64,000 nucleotides of DNA from Nonomuraea jiangxiensis (lineage in GTDB: Bacteria > Actinomycetota > Actinomycetes > Streptosporangiales > Streptosporangiaceae): NCBI RefSeq assembly GCF_900099965.1, contig NZ_FNDJ01000006.1, positions 140,165 to 204,164 of the forward strand, in the 5' to 3' direction. The notes under the pieces were generated by a model. It did not search any database. It was not told the DNA's origin and saw nothing but the letters and a program-made list of their open reading frames with translations. Made by a program: the position numbers and the translations under genes. Positions within the stretch are counted from its first letter, which is position 1; each line of letters begins with the position of its first letter. Positions 25,938 to 34,633 of this stretch are shown one piece after another.

Positions 25938-27380
25938 ATGTTGTGGGCAGGCAGGTCCGCTGTGGAGATCGCGACGGCCGTCCGGCAGGGCGAGGTCAGC
26001 GCCGTGACCGTGGTGGAGGAGCACCTTCACGCCATCTCGGAGCGGGATCCCAGGGTGGGGGCGTTCCGGCTGGTCAGGGAGCAGGCCGTGGACGAGGCGC
26101 ACGCCGTGCAGAAGCGGCGCGACCTCGCTGAGCTGCCGCTGGCCGGGGTGCCCGTGGCGGTGAAGGACAACCTGGAGGTCGCGGGCGAGGCCACCCGCGG
26201 CGGCTCGGCCGCCACGGCGACCACGCCCGCCCGGGAGGACCACGAGACGGTGGCGCGGCTGCGCGCGGCCGGCGCGGTGGTCGTCGGCCTGACCAACCTG
26301 CCCGAGCTGGGGCTCGTCGCGTTCGGCGACAGCCCGTACGGCATCGTCCGCAACCCCTGGAACCTGACCCGCACGCCCGGCGGCTCGTCGGCCGGCAGCG
26401 CCGCGGCCGTGGCGGCGGGCATGGTGCCGCTCGCGCTGGGCAACGACGGCATGGGCTCGTTGCGCATCCCGGCGGCCTGCTGCGGCGTGCTGGCCATCAA
26501 ACCGGGCACCGGCCTGGTCCCCGCCCCGACCGACGACTGGGACCGGCTGATCGAGAACGGTCCCCTGGCCACGACCGCGCCCGACCTGTCGCTGGCGCTG
26601 TCCGTACTGGCCGGGGACCCGGCGCTGGCGGAGGCGTGGCGGAGCGGCCGGCGGGTCGAGCCGCGCCCGACCATGCTGCGCTCGGTCTGGGCGGACGACG
26701 ACGAGGTGTGGGAGCCGCAGCCGCCGCCCGACAGCCCGGAGCCGTTCGACCTGCGGGTGGCCTACGCACCCCAGCCGCTGCCCGCGGGCATGCCGATGGA
26801 CAGGGAGTTCCGGGCCGCGGTGCGCGCGGCGGCGGAGACGCTGCGGGTGGCCGGTCACACGATCGTCGAGCACGGCCGCAGGCTGCCCGCCTGGCTCGGT
26901 CCCGCCACGGTCGCCGCCTGGCTCGTCCAGGCCGCGACCTCGGTCCGCGGCCTGGACCCTGGCCGGCTCGAACGCCGCTCCCGGGGGCTCGCCCGCGTGG
27001 GCAAGGTGCTCGGCGCTCTCAAGCTGAGCGGCGTGCGCGGCCGGGAACGCTGGCGGGCCTACGGCGCCGACCAGTGGTTCGGCGACGCCGACGCGCTGAT
27101 CACGCCCGCCCTCGCGGCCGTCCCGCCCAGGGCCGAGCGCTGGGGCGAGCGCGGCTTCCTGCGCAACTCCCTGACCAACATCCGGTACGCCCCCGCCACC
27201 GGCGCCTGGAACATGTGCGGCTGGCCCGCGATCACCGTCCCCATCGCCACGCACTCCAGCGCGCTGCCCATCGGCGTGCAGCTCATCGCCCCGCCCGGCG
27301 GCGAACCCCACCTGCTGGGCCTGGCCGCCCAGCTCCAGCGCGCCCATCCGCCGCTGCGCCCTCCCGGCTTCGCGTTCTGA
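25938..27380 (+). CDS. Amidase signature family hydrolase
   Basis: A 480-residue amidase (GatA/acylamidase superfamily). The Ser-cisSer-Lys triad is readable: Lys76 in VAVKDNLE, cis-Ser151 in TPGGSSAGS, and nucleophile Ser174 in NDGMGSLRIPAA; spacing fits the family. It may hydrolyse small amides, nitrile-derived amides or peptides amidated at the C terminus; the substrate pocket gives no hint. I prefer ATG 25938 (MLWAGRSAVEIATAVRQGEV), because the 23 codons upstream overlap the palindrome and lack family similarity. No GatB/GatC is nearby, so it is not the tRNA amidotransferase subunit. Confidence 0.9.
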   Translation: MLWAGRSAVEIATAVRQGEVSAVTVVEEHLHAISERDPRVGAFRLVREQAVDEAHAVQKRRDLAELPLAGVPVAVKDNLEVAGEATRGGSAATATTPAREDHETVARLRAAGAVVVGLTNLPELGLVAFGDSPYGIVRNPWNLTRTPGGSSAGSAAAVAAGMVPLALGNDGMGSLRIPAACCGVLAIKPGTGLVPAPTDDWDRLIENGPLATTAPDLSLALSVLAGDPALAEAWRSGRRVEPRPTMLRSVWADDDEVWEPQPPPDSPEPFDLRVAYAPQPLPAGMPMDREFRAAVRAAAETLRVAGHTIVEHGRRLPAWLGPATVAAWLVQAATSVRGLDPGRLERRSRGLARVGKVLGALKLSGVRGRERWRAYGADQWFGDADALITPALAAVPPRAERWGERGFLRNSLTNIRYAPATGAWNMCGWPAITVPIATHSSALPIGVQLIAPPGGEPHLLGLAAQLQRAHPPLRPPGFAF

Positions 27381-27385
27381 GCCTG

Positions 27386-27398
27386 CACCTGGCAGGTG
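27386..27398. promoter_or_regulatory. Compact palindrome upstream of the MFS exporter
   Basis: CACCTG-G-CAGGTG, a perfect 6-bp dyad with one central base, five bases after the amidase stop and 53 before the MFS start. Likely operator for the exporter gene. Confidence 0.4.
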
Positions 27399-27451
27399 TA
27401 CCTCCGGCAGGGCGCTGGCTGCCGACGGGGCCGTGCCCGAGCCTGGCCCGT

Positions 27452-28810
27452 ATGACCTCTGCCCCCACGACCAGGGAAAGCCTGGGAACCCGCGGCTGGC
27501 TGGTGCTCATCACGCTGTGCGGCGCCACCTTCATGACGGGTCTCGACTACTCGATCATCACGGTCGCCCTGCCCGAGATCGGCCGCGAGCTGGCCTTCGC
27601 CACGCGGGGTGACCTGCAGTGGGTGGTGACCGCCTGTCTGCTGCCGACGGCCGCGCTGATGCCGCTGTTCGGGCGGATGTCGGACGTGGTGGGGCGGCGC
27701 AGGCTGTTCGCGCTCGGCGTGACGGCGTTCACCGCGTTCTCCCTGCTGGCGGCGCTGGCCCCGGTGCCCGCGGTGCTGGTCGGGGCCAGGGCCGGGCAGG
27801 GGGTGGCGGCGGCCATGATCGGCCCGACCGCGCTGGCCCTGATGACCACGGTCTTTCCCGAGGGTCCCCGGCGCACCAGGGCCCTGGGGGTGAACGGCGC
27901 GCTGCTGTCGCTGGGTTTCGTGGCCGGCACCATCGGCGGGGGCGTCGTCACCAGCGGGCTGAGCTGGCGCTGGACGATGCTCATCCTGGCTTTCATCGGC
28001 GTGGTGGTGCTGGTGGGGCTGTTCACGGTGGTCCCGGCCGCCGGCCACCGGGCCGCCGCCAGGCTGGACGTGCCCGGTGCGGTGCTGGCCGCCGCGGGGC
28101 TGTTCGCCCTGGTCTACGGCGTCTCCACGCTGAGCTGGGCGAGCGCGGTGGCGGCCGGGCTGCTGCTCGGCGCGTTCCTGGCGGTCGAGGCCAGGCACCG
28201 TGCCCCGCTGGTGCCGCCGCGGTTGCTGCGCCTGCCCACCGTGCGGTGGGGCATGGTCACGGCGCTGGTCACGTTCGCGATGTGCGGCGGGGCGACCGTG
28301 CTGCTGAGCGTCTACATGCAGGAGGTGCTCGGCTGGTCGGCGCTGGAGACGGGGCTCGGGTTCCTCGGCGAGGGCGTGGCGGCCCTGGTCGCGGGCGGCC
28401 TGGCGGCCCGGCTGATCGACGCGCGCGGCACCCGCGCGACCATCGCCGTGGGCCTGACCGTCCAGGCGGCCGGTACGGCGGCGATGGCGCTGCTGCCCGC
28501 CGCCGGCGGGCTCGGCGTGCTTCTGGCCACCTCGGCGGCGATGGGCTTCGGTCACGTGCTGACCGTGGTGGCGGCCGTCACCACGATCACGTCCGGGCTC
28601 GACCCGGCCGACCAGGGGGTGGCGGGTGGTCTGGCGCAGTTGCCGACGTTCGTGGGGGCGATCGGGGTGGCCGGGCTGACGGCGATCGTGTCGGCGCACG
28701 CCGACCTGCTGAGCGGGCTGCGTACGGCGTTCGTGGTGGCGGGCGCGGTGGTCCTACTGGGCGTGGTCCTGCCACTGCGCCTGCGTCAGCCGGTCCAGCA
28801 GCCCGGCTGA
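27452..28810 (+). CDS. MFS multidrug exporter (DHA2, 14-helix type)
   Basis: A 452-residue drug:proton antiporter. TFMTGLDYSIITVALPEIGR is the DHA2 helix-1 signature with its D-x-x-I-x-x-x-A-L-P pattern. Motif A is FGRMSDVVGRRRLF, and motif C is GVNGALLSLGFVAGTIGGGV. Start ATG 27452 follows the amidase by 71 bases and a palindrome. The last 57 bases overlap the 3' end of the converging XRE regulator gene. Confidence 0.93.
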   Translation: MTSAPTTRESLGTRGWLVLITLCGATFMTGLDYSIITVALPEIGRELAFATRGDLQWVVTACLLPTAALMPLFGRMSDVVGRRRLFALGVTAFTAFSLLAALAPVPAVLVGARAGQGVAAAMIGPTALALMTTVFPEGPRRTRALGVNGALLSLGFVAGTIGGGVVTSGLSWRWTMLILAFIGVVVLVGLFTVVPAAGHRAAARLDVPGAVLAAAGLFALVYGVSTLSWASAVAAGLLLGAFLAVEARHRAPLVPPRLLRLPTVRWGMVTALVTFAMCGGATVLLSVYMQEVLGWSALETGLGFLGEGVAALVAGGLAARLIDARGTRATIAVGLTVQAAGTAAMALLPAAGGLGVLLATSAAMGFGHVLTVVAAVTTITSGLDPADQGVAGGLAQLPTFVGAIGVAGLTAIVSAHADLLSGLRTAFVVAGAVVLLGVVLPLRLRQPVQQPG

Positions 28811-29590
28811 CCCGGGCTCCGGCTGGAACAGCACCACGCCCTGCCCCTCGTCGTCCGGCGTGCGCAGCAGCTCGGAGGTGAGCGTGAGAACGCCCAGCTC
28901 GGGATGCCGGTAGCCGCGCGAGATGGAGGCGCAGTTGCTCACCGGATGCTCCGCCCACATGGCCCGGAACTCCGCGCTGCCCGCCCGCAGCTCGTCGATC
29001 AGCTCGCGCAGTCCCCGGTCGCCGGGGAACCTGCCGAGCGACACCTGCAAGTAGGCGATGTCGTCCCTGGCCTTCTGCTCCCAGTCGACGTAGAGGTCGC
29101 GGGACCGGGGGTCGAGGAAGTCCATACGGGCGAAGTTCGGACGCGGCTCGCGGTCCGGCGCGTCGAAGTCCAGGTGCGGCGTGAACAGGGCGTGCGCCGG
29201 CCGGTTCCAGGCCAGCACGTCGGCCCGGCGCCCGACCGCCCAGGCGGGCACGCCGGTGTACGACTCCACCATGCGCCTGATGCCCGGCCGGAGCAGCTCG
29301 GGCCCCGGCTCGCCGGGGCGACCGGCGGCGCGGGCCAGGCGGTGCAGGTGGGCCCGCTCGTCGCCGTCCAGCCGCAGCACCCTGGCCAGGGAGTCGAGCA
29401 CTTCGGCGGACACGTTGGGGCCCTGGCCCTGCTCAAGCCGGGTGTAGTAGCCGACGCTCAGGCCCGCCAGCGGGGCCAGCTCCTCGCGCCGCAACCCGGC
29501 CACCCGCCGGTGCCGTACGCCGGGGCTGAGACCCACGTCCTCCGGTTGGAGCCGCGCCCGCCTGGAACGCAGGAACTCACCCAGGCTCAT
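28754..29590 (-). CDS. XRE-family regulator with MmyB-like sensor domain
   Basis: A 278-residue regulator: N-terminal helix-turn-helix (SLGEFLRSRRARLQPEDVGL, RRVAGLRREELAPLAGLSVG YYTRLEQG) followed by the MmyB-like ligand domain (WNRPAHALF, NFARMDFLDP, ARDDIAYLQVSLGRFPGD, WAEHPV, SELLRTPDDEGQG). Members bind small hydrophobic ligands such as fatty acids and often control an adjacent oxidoreductase. ATG 29590 has AAGGA at ideal spacing; an ATG two codons earlier touches the ribosome site. It diverges from an FAD oxidase gene 35 bases away. Confidence 0.92.
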   Translation of the reverse strand: MSLGEFLRSRRARLQPEDVGLSPGVRHRRVAGLRREELAPLAGLSVGYYTRLEQGQGPNVSAEVLDSLARVLRLDGDERAHLHRLARAAGRPGEPGPELLRPGIRRMVESYTGVPAWAVGRRADVLAWNRPAHALFTPHLDFDAPDREPRPNFARMDFLDPRSRDLYVDWEQKARDDIAYLQVSLGRFPGDRGLRELIDELRAGSAEFRAMWAEHPVSNCASISRGYRHPELGVLTLTSELLRTPDDEGQGVVLFQPEPGSAGLLDRLTQAQWQDHAQ

Positions 29591-29625
29591 AACCATTCCT
29601 TCTAGCTCTCAGAAGTATCATCTCT

Positions 29626-30972
29626 TTGACTTATGGAGGGACCGGCCGACACCCTGAACAGGTGCTACCAACACTGGACAGAACCCACCCTGATTACAAC
29701 GCCGAACGTAGGGGTTTCCAGCTCCTGGACCCGTACGAGCCTGATCTGATCGTCCCCGCCGCCACCGCCGACGACGTGCGCCGGGCCGTGGCCCACGCCG
29801 CCGACGCAGGGCTGTCCGTCGCCGTCCAGGCCACCGGCCACGGCCTGCCCCGCACCACGCCCGGCGGCCTGCTCATCACCACCGGCAGGATGAACGGCGT
29901 CACCATCGACCCCGCCGCCGCCACCGCCAGGGTCGAGGCCGGCGTGCGCTGGGAGCAGGTCATCGAGGCGGCGGCCCGCCACGGCCTGGCCCCGCTGTCC
30001 GGCTCCTCCCCGGACGTCGGGGCGGTCTCCTACACCCTCGGCGGCGGCATCGGCCTGCTGGCCAGGCTGTACGGCTACGCCGCCGACCAGGTCAGGGCCA
30101 TCGACGTGGTCACCGCCGACGCCCGGCTCCGCCACGTCACCCCGGAGAGCGACCCCGACCTGTACTGGGCACTGGTCGGCGGGCGGGGCGGCTTCGGCGT
30201 GGTGACCGCCCTGGAGATCGGTCTCGTCCCGGTCGAGCGCCTGTACGGCGGCGCCCTCCACTTCGCAGCCGACCTCGTGCCGGCCGCCCTGCGCACCTGG
30301 GCGGACTGGACGGCCGCGCTACCGGACGAGATGACGTCGTCCATCGCGATCATTCCGTTCCCCGACCTGCCGCAGGTGCCCGCCCCGCTGCGGGGCCGCA
30401 AGGTCGCCCACATCCGCATCGCGTACGCGGGCGATCCGGAGGAGGGCGCCGACCTGGTACGCCCGCTGCGCGCGATCGGCCCCCGGCTGGAGGACACAGT
30501 AGGTGAGATGCCCTACACCGCCTCGGGCGCCATCCACGACGACCCGAAGGGCCCGGCCGGCTACTTCGCCACGCACTCCCTGCTGCGCGAGCTGCCACCG
30601 GCGGCCCTTGACGTGCTGCTCGGCGCGGACAGCGTGGTCGAGGTCCGCCACCTCGGCGGCGCGCTGGCGAAGCCGCGGTCGCACCCCAACTCGGTGGGCA
30701 ACCGGGACGCGCTCTACTTCGCGGGCCTGCTGACCCCCGGCCTCACGCCCGGCGCCGACACGCGGCACCTGCGCCTCGCACACGACGGGGTCAGGCAGGC
30801 GCTGACGCCGTGGGCCACCGGCGGCCGGGTGCTCAACTTCCTGTACGGCGAGAACGCCACTCCGGAGGAGGTGCGCAGGGCCTACGACCCGGCCGACCGC
30901 GAGCGCCTGACCACGCTCAAGGCCCGCTGGGACCCCAGTCACCTCTTCCGCCACGGCCTCCCGCCCGCCTGA
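29626..30972 (+). CDS. FAD-linked oxidase, berberine-bridge type
   Basis: A 448-residue VAO/BBE-family oxidase. The FAD domain has VQATGHGLPRTT with the His that normally carries the flavin 8-alpha link, GVRWEQVIEAAARHGL, LSGSSPDVGAVSYTLGGGIG and ALVGGRGGFGVVTALE. The position of the second cysteine link in bicovalent members (GxCxxVG) is Ser here, so flavin is probably attached only through His. The C-terminal BBE motif NFLYGENATPEEVRRAYD is present. The start is uncertain: TTG 29626 gives the longest product, GTG 29662 (VLPTLDRTHPDY) fits the family. Divergent XRE regulator is the likely controller. Confidence 0.88.
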   Translation: MTYGGTGRHPEQVLPTLDRTHPDYNAERRGFQLLDPYEPDLIVPAATADDVRRAVAHAADAGLSVAVQATGHGLPRTTPGGLLITTGRMNGVTIDPAAATARVEAGVRWEQVIEAAARHGLAPLSGSSPDVGAVSYTLGGGIGLLARLYGYAADQVRAIDVVTADARLRHVTPESDPDLYWALVGGRGGFGVVTALEIGLVPVERLYGGALHFAADLVPAALRTWADWTAALPDEMTSSIAIIPFPDLPQVPAPLRGRKVAHIRIAYAGDPEEGADLVRPLRAIGPRLEDTVGEMPYTASGAIHDDPKGPAGYFATHSLLRELPPAALDVLLGADSVVEVRHLGGALAKPRSHPNSVGNRDALYFAGLLTPGLTPGADTRHLRLAHDGVRQALTPWATGGRVLNFLYGENATPEEVRRAYDPADRERLTTLKARWDPSHLFRHGLPPA

Positions 30973-30989
30973 GCCCCCGGACCGCGCCT

Positions 30990-31115
30990 ACCGCGGGCGG
31001 GTGGCGGGAGGCAGACGGCGGGCGGGCGGCGGGCGGTCGGCGAGCAGACGGCGAGCAGACGGCGGGCGGGCGGCGGGCGGGCAGACGGCAGGGCGCCGAC
31101 AGACCTCGGGCAGGC
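30990..31115. repeat. GC-rich short tandem repeats after the FAD oxidase gene
   Basis: Degenerate repeats built from GCAGACGGCGGGCGGGCGG-like units fill most of the gap between the convergent FAD oxidase and aldehyde dehydrogenase genes. Non-coding; probably replication slippage. Confidence 0.6.
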
Positions 31116-31142
31116 TGCCGGCACGCCGGTCGCCCGGGACGC

Positions 31143-31988
31143 TCAGATGCCGACCGGGTGCCAGACCGTCTTGGTCTCCAGGAAGCGGGTCATCCGGCCG
31201 GTCCCCGGGTCGGCCGTCCAGTCCTCCGCGACCGGCCGCAGCACCCGCTTGAGGTTTTCGGCGGCCTCCTGCTCGCACCGCAGCGCCAGCTCCTCGTCCC
31301 CGACCCCGGTCAGGTCGAGCCCGTTGACGTCCATGTGCGCCGCCAGCCAGGGCGCCAGCTCGGCCTGCCGCCCGGTGAGCACGTTGACCACACCGCCGGG
31401 CAGGTCGGAGGTCGCCAGCACCTCGGCCAGCGTGATCGCGGCCAGCGGCGCCGGCTCGGAGGCGACCACGACGCAGGTGTTGCCGGTGACGATCACCGGC
31501 GCGACCACGGACACCAGCCCGAGCAGCGGATCGGCGGGCGCCACCACGGCCACCACACCGGTCGGCTCGGGCGAGGACAGGTTGAAGTACGGCCCCGCCA
31601 CCGGATTGGCCGCCCCGTGCACGGCCGCGATCTTGTCCGACCACCCCGCGTACCAGACCAGCCGGTCGACCGTGGCGTCCACCTGCTCCAGCGCGGCCCG
31701 CTTGCCCCCGCCGAGCTCCTCGGCGAACTGGGCCCGCCGGCCTTCCAGCATCTCGGCGACCCGGTAGATCACCTGCCCCCGGTTGTAGGGGGTGGCGCCC
31801 GACCAGCCGGGGAACGCCTTGCGCGCGGCCACCACGGCGTCCCTGGCGTCCTTGCGCGACGCCCGCGACGCGTTGGCCAGGAAATCGCCCTTGGGCGAGG
31901 TCACGGGGTAGGACCTCCCGCTCTCGGAGCGCGGGAACGCCCCGCCGATGTACAGCTTGTAGGTCTTTCTGACGGACAACCTACTCAT
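31143..31988 (-). CDS. Short aldehyde dehydrogenase-family protein lacking the catalytic half
   Basis: A 281-residue ALDH-fold protein that covers only the N-terminal NAD-binding region. KTYKLYIGGAFPRSESGRSY, ARKAFPGWSGATPYNRGQVIYR and EPTGVVAVVAPADPLLGLVS are recognisable, but there is no catalytic Cys domain (no GQxC) and the usual catalytic Glu motif (ELGGK) is missing; the last ~70 residues are unrelated. It is about 200 residues shorter than active ALDHs. Its ATG overlaps the upstream micro-gene by eight bases, so it is translated with the full ALDH and deoC. A non-catalytic partner of the full enzyme is a reasonable inference. Confidence 0.85.
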   Translation of the reverse strand: MSRLSVRKTYKLYIGGAFPRSESGRSYPVTSPKGDFLANASRASRKDARDAVVAARKAFPGWSGATPYNRGQVIYRVAEMLEGRRAQFAEELGGGKRAALEQVDATVDRLVWYAGWSDKIAAVHGAANPVAGPYFNLSSPEPTGVVAVVAPADPLLGLVSVVAPVIVTGNTCVVVASEPAPLAAITLAEVLATSDLPGGVVNVLTGRQAELAPWLAAHMDVNGLDLTGVGDEELALRCEQEAAENLKRVLRPVAEDWTADPGTGRMTRFLETKTVWHPVGI

Positions 31989-32175
31989 CGCCCCGCCCTC
32001 TCCACATGGACTCCTGCGTCATCTCCACCGGCACGAAGACCTGCCCGCACCGGCTCACGCCGCAGCGGTGGGCGTACCACCCCTTGCGGACGGGACGTCC
32101 GGCCCGGGCGAAGGCGTGCCCGCGGGTGGCCTGCGCCCGCCGTTTGCGGCGGCGGGTCCTGCGATGGTCACACAT
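31981..32175 (-). CDS. 64-residue Cys/Arg-rich micro-protein bridging two ALDH genes
   Basis: A small frame on the minus strand, ATG 32175, that starts inside the last codons of the full ALDH (eight-base overlap ATGTGTGA) and ends eight bases into the short ALDH (ATGAGTAG). Overlap at both ends makes chance unlikely and suggests translational coupling. The product opens MCDHRRTRRRKRRAQ, is strongly basic, and has WYAHRCGVSRCGQVFVPVE, so three cysteines plus two histidines could form a small metal site. I do not recognise the family. Possible roles are an assembly factor or regulator for the dehydrogenases; none is shown by sequence. Confidence 0.65.
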   Translation of the reverse strand: MCDHRRTRRRKRRAQATRGHAFARAGRPVRKGWYAHRCGVSRCGQVFVPVEMTQESMWRGRGDE

Positions 32176-33595
32176 CGAGGTACGCCTCCAGCCCATGGAG
32201 CCCGCCTTCACGGCCGTAGCCGGACTCCTTGTAGCCGCCGAACGGTGAGGCGGGGTCGAACTTGTTGAACGTGTTGGCCCACACCACCCCGGCACGCAGC
32301 CTGTCGGCCATCCACAGGATGCGCGAGCCCTTCTCGGTCCAGATCCCGGCCGACAGCCCGTACGGGGTGTTGTTGGCCTTCTCCACCGCCTCGGCCGGGG
32401 TGCGGAAGGTCAGCACCGACAGCACCGGCCCGAAGATCTCCTCCGTGGCGATCCGGTGCGACTGCGCCACCTGCGTGAACACCGTCGGCGGGAACCAGAA
32501 GCCCTTGCTCGGCAGCTCGCACTCCGGGGACCAGCGCCGCGCGCCCTCGCTCTCGCCGAGGTCGGACAGCTCGCGGATCTTCGCCAGCTGCGCGGCGGAG
32601 TTGATCGCGCCGATGTCGGTGTTCTTGTCCAGCGGGTCGCCGAGCCGCAGGGTGGTCAGGCGCCGCTTGAGCGCGTCGAGCAGCTCCTCCTGGACCGACT
32701 CCTGCACCAGCAGCCGGGAGCCGGCGCAGCACACGTGGCCCTGGTTGAAGAAGATGCCATTGACGATGCCCTCCACCGCCTGGTCGATGGCGGCGTCGTC
32801 GAAGACGATGTTGGCCGCCTTGCCGCCCAGCTCCAGGGTGAGCTTTTTGCCGGTGCCCGCCACCGTCCTGGCGATGAGCCGGCCGACCTCGGTGGAGCCG
32901 GTGAAGGCCACCTTGTTCACGTCGGGGTGGGCCACCACCGCCGCGCCGGTCTCGCCCGCGCCCGTCACGATGTTGACCACCCCGGCCGGCAGGTCGGCCT
33001 GGCGGCAGATGTCGGCGAACAGCAGCGCCGTCAGCGGCGTGGTCTCGGCCGGCTTGAGCACCACCGTGTTGCCGCAGGCCAGCGCCGGGGCGATCTTCCA
33101 GGCCAGCATCAGCAGCGGGAAGTTCCAGGGGATCACCTGCCCCGCCACGCCCAGCGGCCTGGTCCCGAACCCGGCATGGGCCAGCTTGTCGGCCCAGCCC
33201 GCGTAGTAGAAGAAGTGCGCCGCCACCAGCGGCACGTCCACGTCGCGCGCCTCCCGGATCGGCTTGCCGTTGTCCAGCGACTCCAGCACGGCCAGCTCGC
33301 GGGAGCGCTCCTGGATGATCCGCGCGATCCGGAACAGGTATTTCGCCCGCTCCGCCCCCGGCAGGCCGCTCCACCCGCCGAACGCCTTGCGCGCGGCCCG
33401 CACGGCGCGGTCCACGTCGTCGGCGGTGGCGGTGGCGACCTCGGCGAGGGTCTCCTCGGTCGCCGGGTTGATCGTCTTGAACGCCGGCCCCGAGCCGTCC
33501 ACGAACTCACCGTCGATGAACAGCCCGTACGACGGCTGGAGGTCGACGACGTCACGGGACTCGGGCGCGGGCGCGTACTCGAAGATCGCCATCAT
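32168..33595 (-). CDS. Aldehyde dehydrogenase (full length)
   Basis: A 475-residue NAD(P)-dependent ALDH. Signature motifs are intact: GQVIPWNFPLLMLAWKIAPA, LKPAETTPL, FTGSTEVGRLI, LELGGKAANIVF with the general-base Glu, and the nucleophile region FFNQGHVCCAGSRL with adjacent cysteines. The C-terminal EEIFGPVLSVLTF is present. The start ATG 33595 overlaps the deoC stop by one base (TGATG); a second ATG follows directly. With deoC upstream, acetaldehyde released from deoxyribose 5-phosphate is a likely substrate, giving acetate. The next gene is the micro-protein. Confidence 0.94.
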   Translation of the reverse strand: MMAIFEYAPAPESRDVVDLQPSYGLFIDGEFVDGSGPAFKTINPATEETLAEVATATADDVDRAVRAARKAFGGWSGLPGAERAKYLFRIARIIQERSRELAVLESLDNGKPIREARDVDVPLVAAHFFYYAGWADKLAHAGFGTRPLGVAGQVIPWNFPLLMLAWKIAPALACGNTVVLKPAETTPLTALLFADICRQADLPAGVVNIVTGAGETGAAVVAHPDVNKVAFTGSTEVGRLIARTVAGTGKKLTLELGGKAANIVFDDAAIDQAVEGIVNGIFFNQGHVCCAGSRLLVQESVQEELLDALKRRLTTLRLGDPLDKNTDIGAINSAAQLAKIRELSDLGESEGARRWSPECELPSKGFWFPPTVFTQVAQSHRIATEEIFGPVLSVLTFRTPAEAVEKANNTPYGLSAGIWTEKGSRILWMADRLRAGVVWANTFNKFDPASPFGGYKESGYGREGGLHGLEAYLDV

Positions 33596-34539
33596 CAGTC
33601 CAGGGTGAAGTGGTCGGGACCGGCGTAACGGCCGGTGGCCAGCTTTTCTCGCTGCATCAGCAGGTCGTTGAGCAGCGAGGACGCGCCCAGCCTGAACCAC
33701 TCGGGGGTCAGCCAGTCGTCACCCGCGGTCTCGTTGACCAGCACCAGGTTCTTGATCGCATCCTTGGTCGTACGGATGCCGCCCGCGGGCTTGACCCCCA
33801 CCTGGCGTCCGGTGGCGGCGCGGAAGTCGCGCACCGCCTCCAGCATGATCAGGGTCACCGAGGGTGTGGCCGCGGGGGACACCTTCCCGGTCGAGGTCTT
33901 GATGAAGTCGGCGCCCGCCAGCATCGCCAGCCACGACGCGCGGCGCACGTTGTCGTAGGTGGCCAGCTCGCCCGTCTCCAGGATCACCTTGAGATGGGCG
34001 TCCCCGCAGGCCGCCTTCACCGCGACGATCTCCTCGAACACCTTCATGTAACGGCCCGACAGGAACGCACCTCGATCGATCACCATGTCGATCTCGTCCG
34101 CCCCGGCGGCCACCGCCATACCGGTCTCGCTCACCTTGATCTCCGGCGAGGTCCGGCCGCTCGGGAACGCGGTCGCCACCGAGGCCACCCGCACGCCGGA
34201 GCCCTTGAGCGCCTCGACGGCCACCGCGACCAGGTCGGGGTAGACGCACACGGCCGCCACCCGCGGCGCGTCACCCCCGGGCCGCATGGCCTTGGCGCAC
34301 ATGGCCCGCACCTTGCCCGCCGTGTCGGCTCCTTCGAGGGTCGTGAGGTCCACCATCGAGATGGCCAGGTCGATCGCCGCCGCCTTGGCCGTCGTCTTGA
34401 TCGAACGGGTGCCCAGCACCGCCGCCCGCTGGTCCGCGCCCACCCTGTCGACTCCGGGCAGGCCATGCAGGAATGCTCGCAACGCCGCGTCGGACGAGGC
34501 GACGTCCGCGAGCGAGCTCGTCACAGTTGACACCACCAC
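33595..34539 (-). CDS. deoC: Deoxyribose-phosphate aldolase
   Basis: Cleaves 2-deoxyribose 5-phosphate to glyceraldehyde 3-phosphate and acetaldehyde in deoxynucleoside catabolism. About 314 residues with the class I aldolase motifs: VAAVCVYPDLV, VATAFPSGRTSPEIKVSE, the Schiff-base lysine in GADFIKTSTGK, and GVKPAGGIRT. The start is unclear: three successive GTG codons (34539, 34536, 34533) precede STVTSSLADVASSDAALR, where family members begin; a longer frame to ATG 34686 crosses a tandem duplication and looks non-coding. It is the first gene of the deoC-ALDH-micro-ALDH operon. Confidence 0.93.
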   Translation of the reverse strand: MVVSTVTSSLADVASSDAALRAFLHGLPGVDRVGADQRAAVLGTRSIKTTAKAAAIDLAISMVDLTTLEGADTAGKVRAMCAKAMRPGGDAPRVAAVCVYPDLVAVAVEALKGSGVRVASVATAFPSGRTSPEIKVSETGMAVAAGADEIDMVIDRGAFLSGRYMKVFEEIVAVKAACGDAHLKVILETGELATYDNVRRASWLAMLAGADFIKTSTGKVSPAATPSVTLIMLEAVRDFRAATGRQVGVKPAGGIRTTKDAIKNLVLVNETAGDDWLTPEWFRLGASSLLNDLLMQREKLATGRYAGPDHFTLD

Positions 34540-34546
34540 AGCATCG

Positions 34547-34633
34547 CCGACCAGGGTCTCTACCTCCAAACCGGGCGCCTTAGGGCGGTCCCGACCAGGG
34601 TCTCCACCTCCGTACGGGCACCTTAGGGCGGCC
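34547..34633 (-). repeat. Tandem duplication (about 43 bp twice) in the deoC leader
   Basis: Two adjacent imperfect copies, 34547-34590 and 34591-34633, both containing CGACCAGGGTCTC and CCTTAGGGCGG. Each copy carries a GGAGGT-like sequence on the minus strand. The duplication sits directly upstream of the deoC start and may have created a second ribosome-binding or operator site. Confidence 0.75.
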
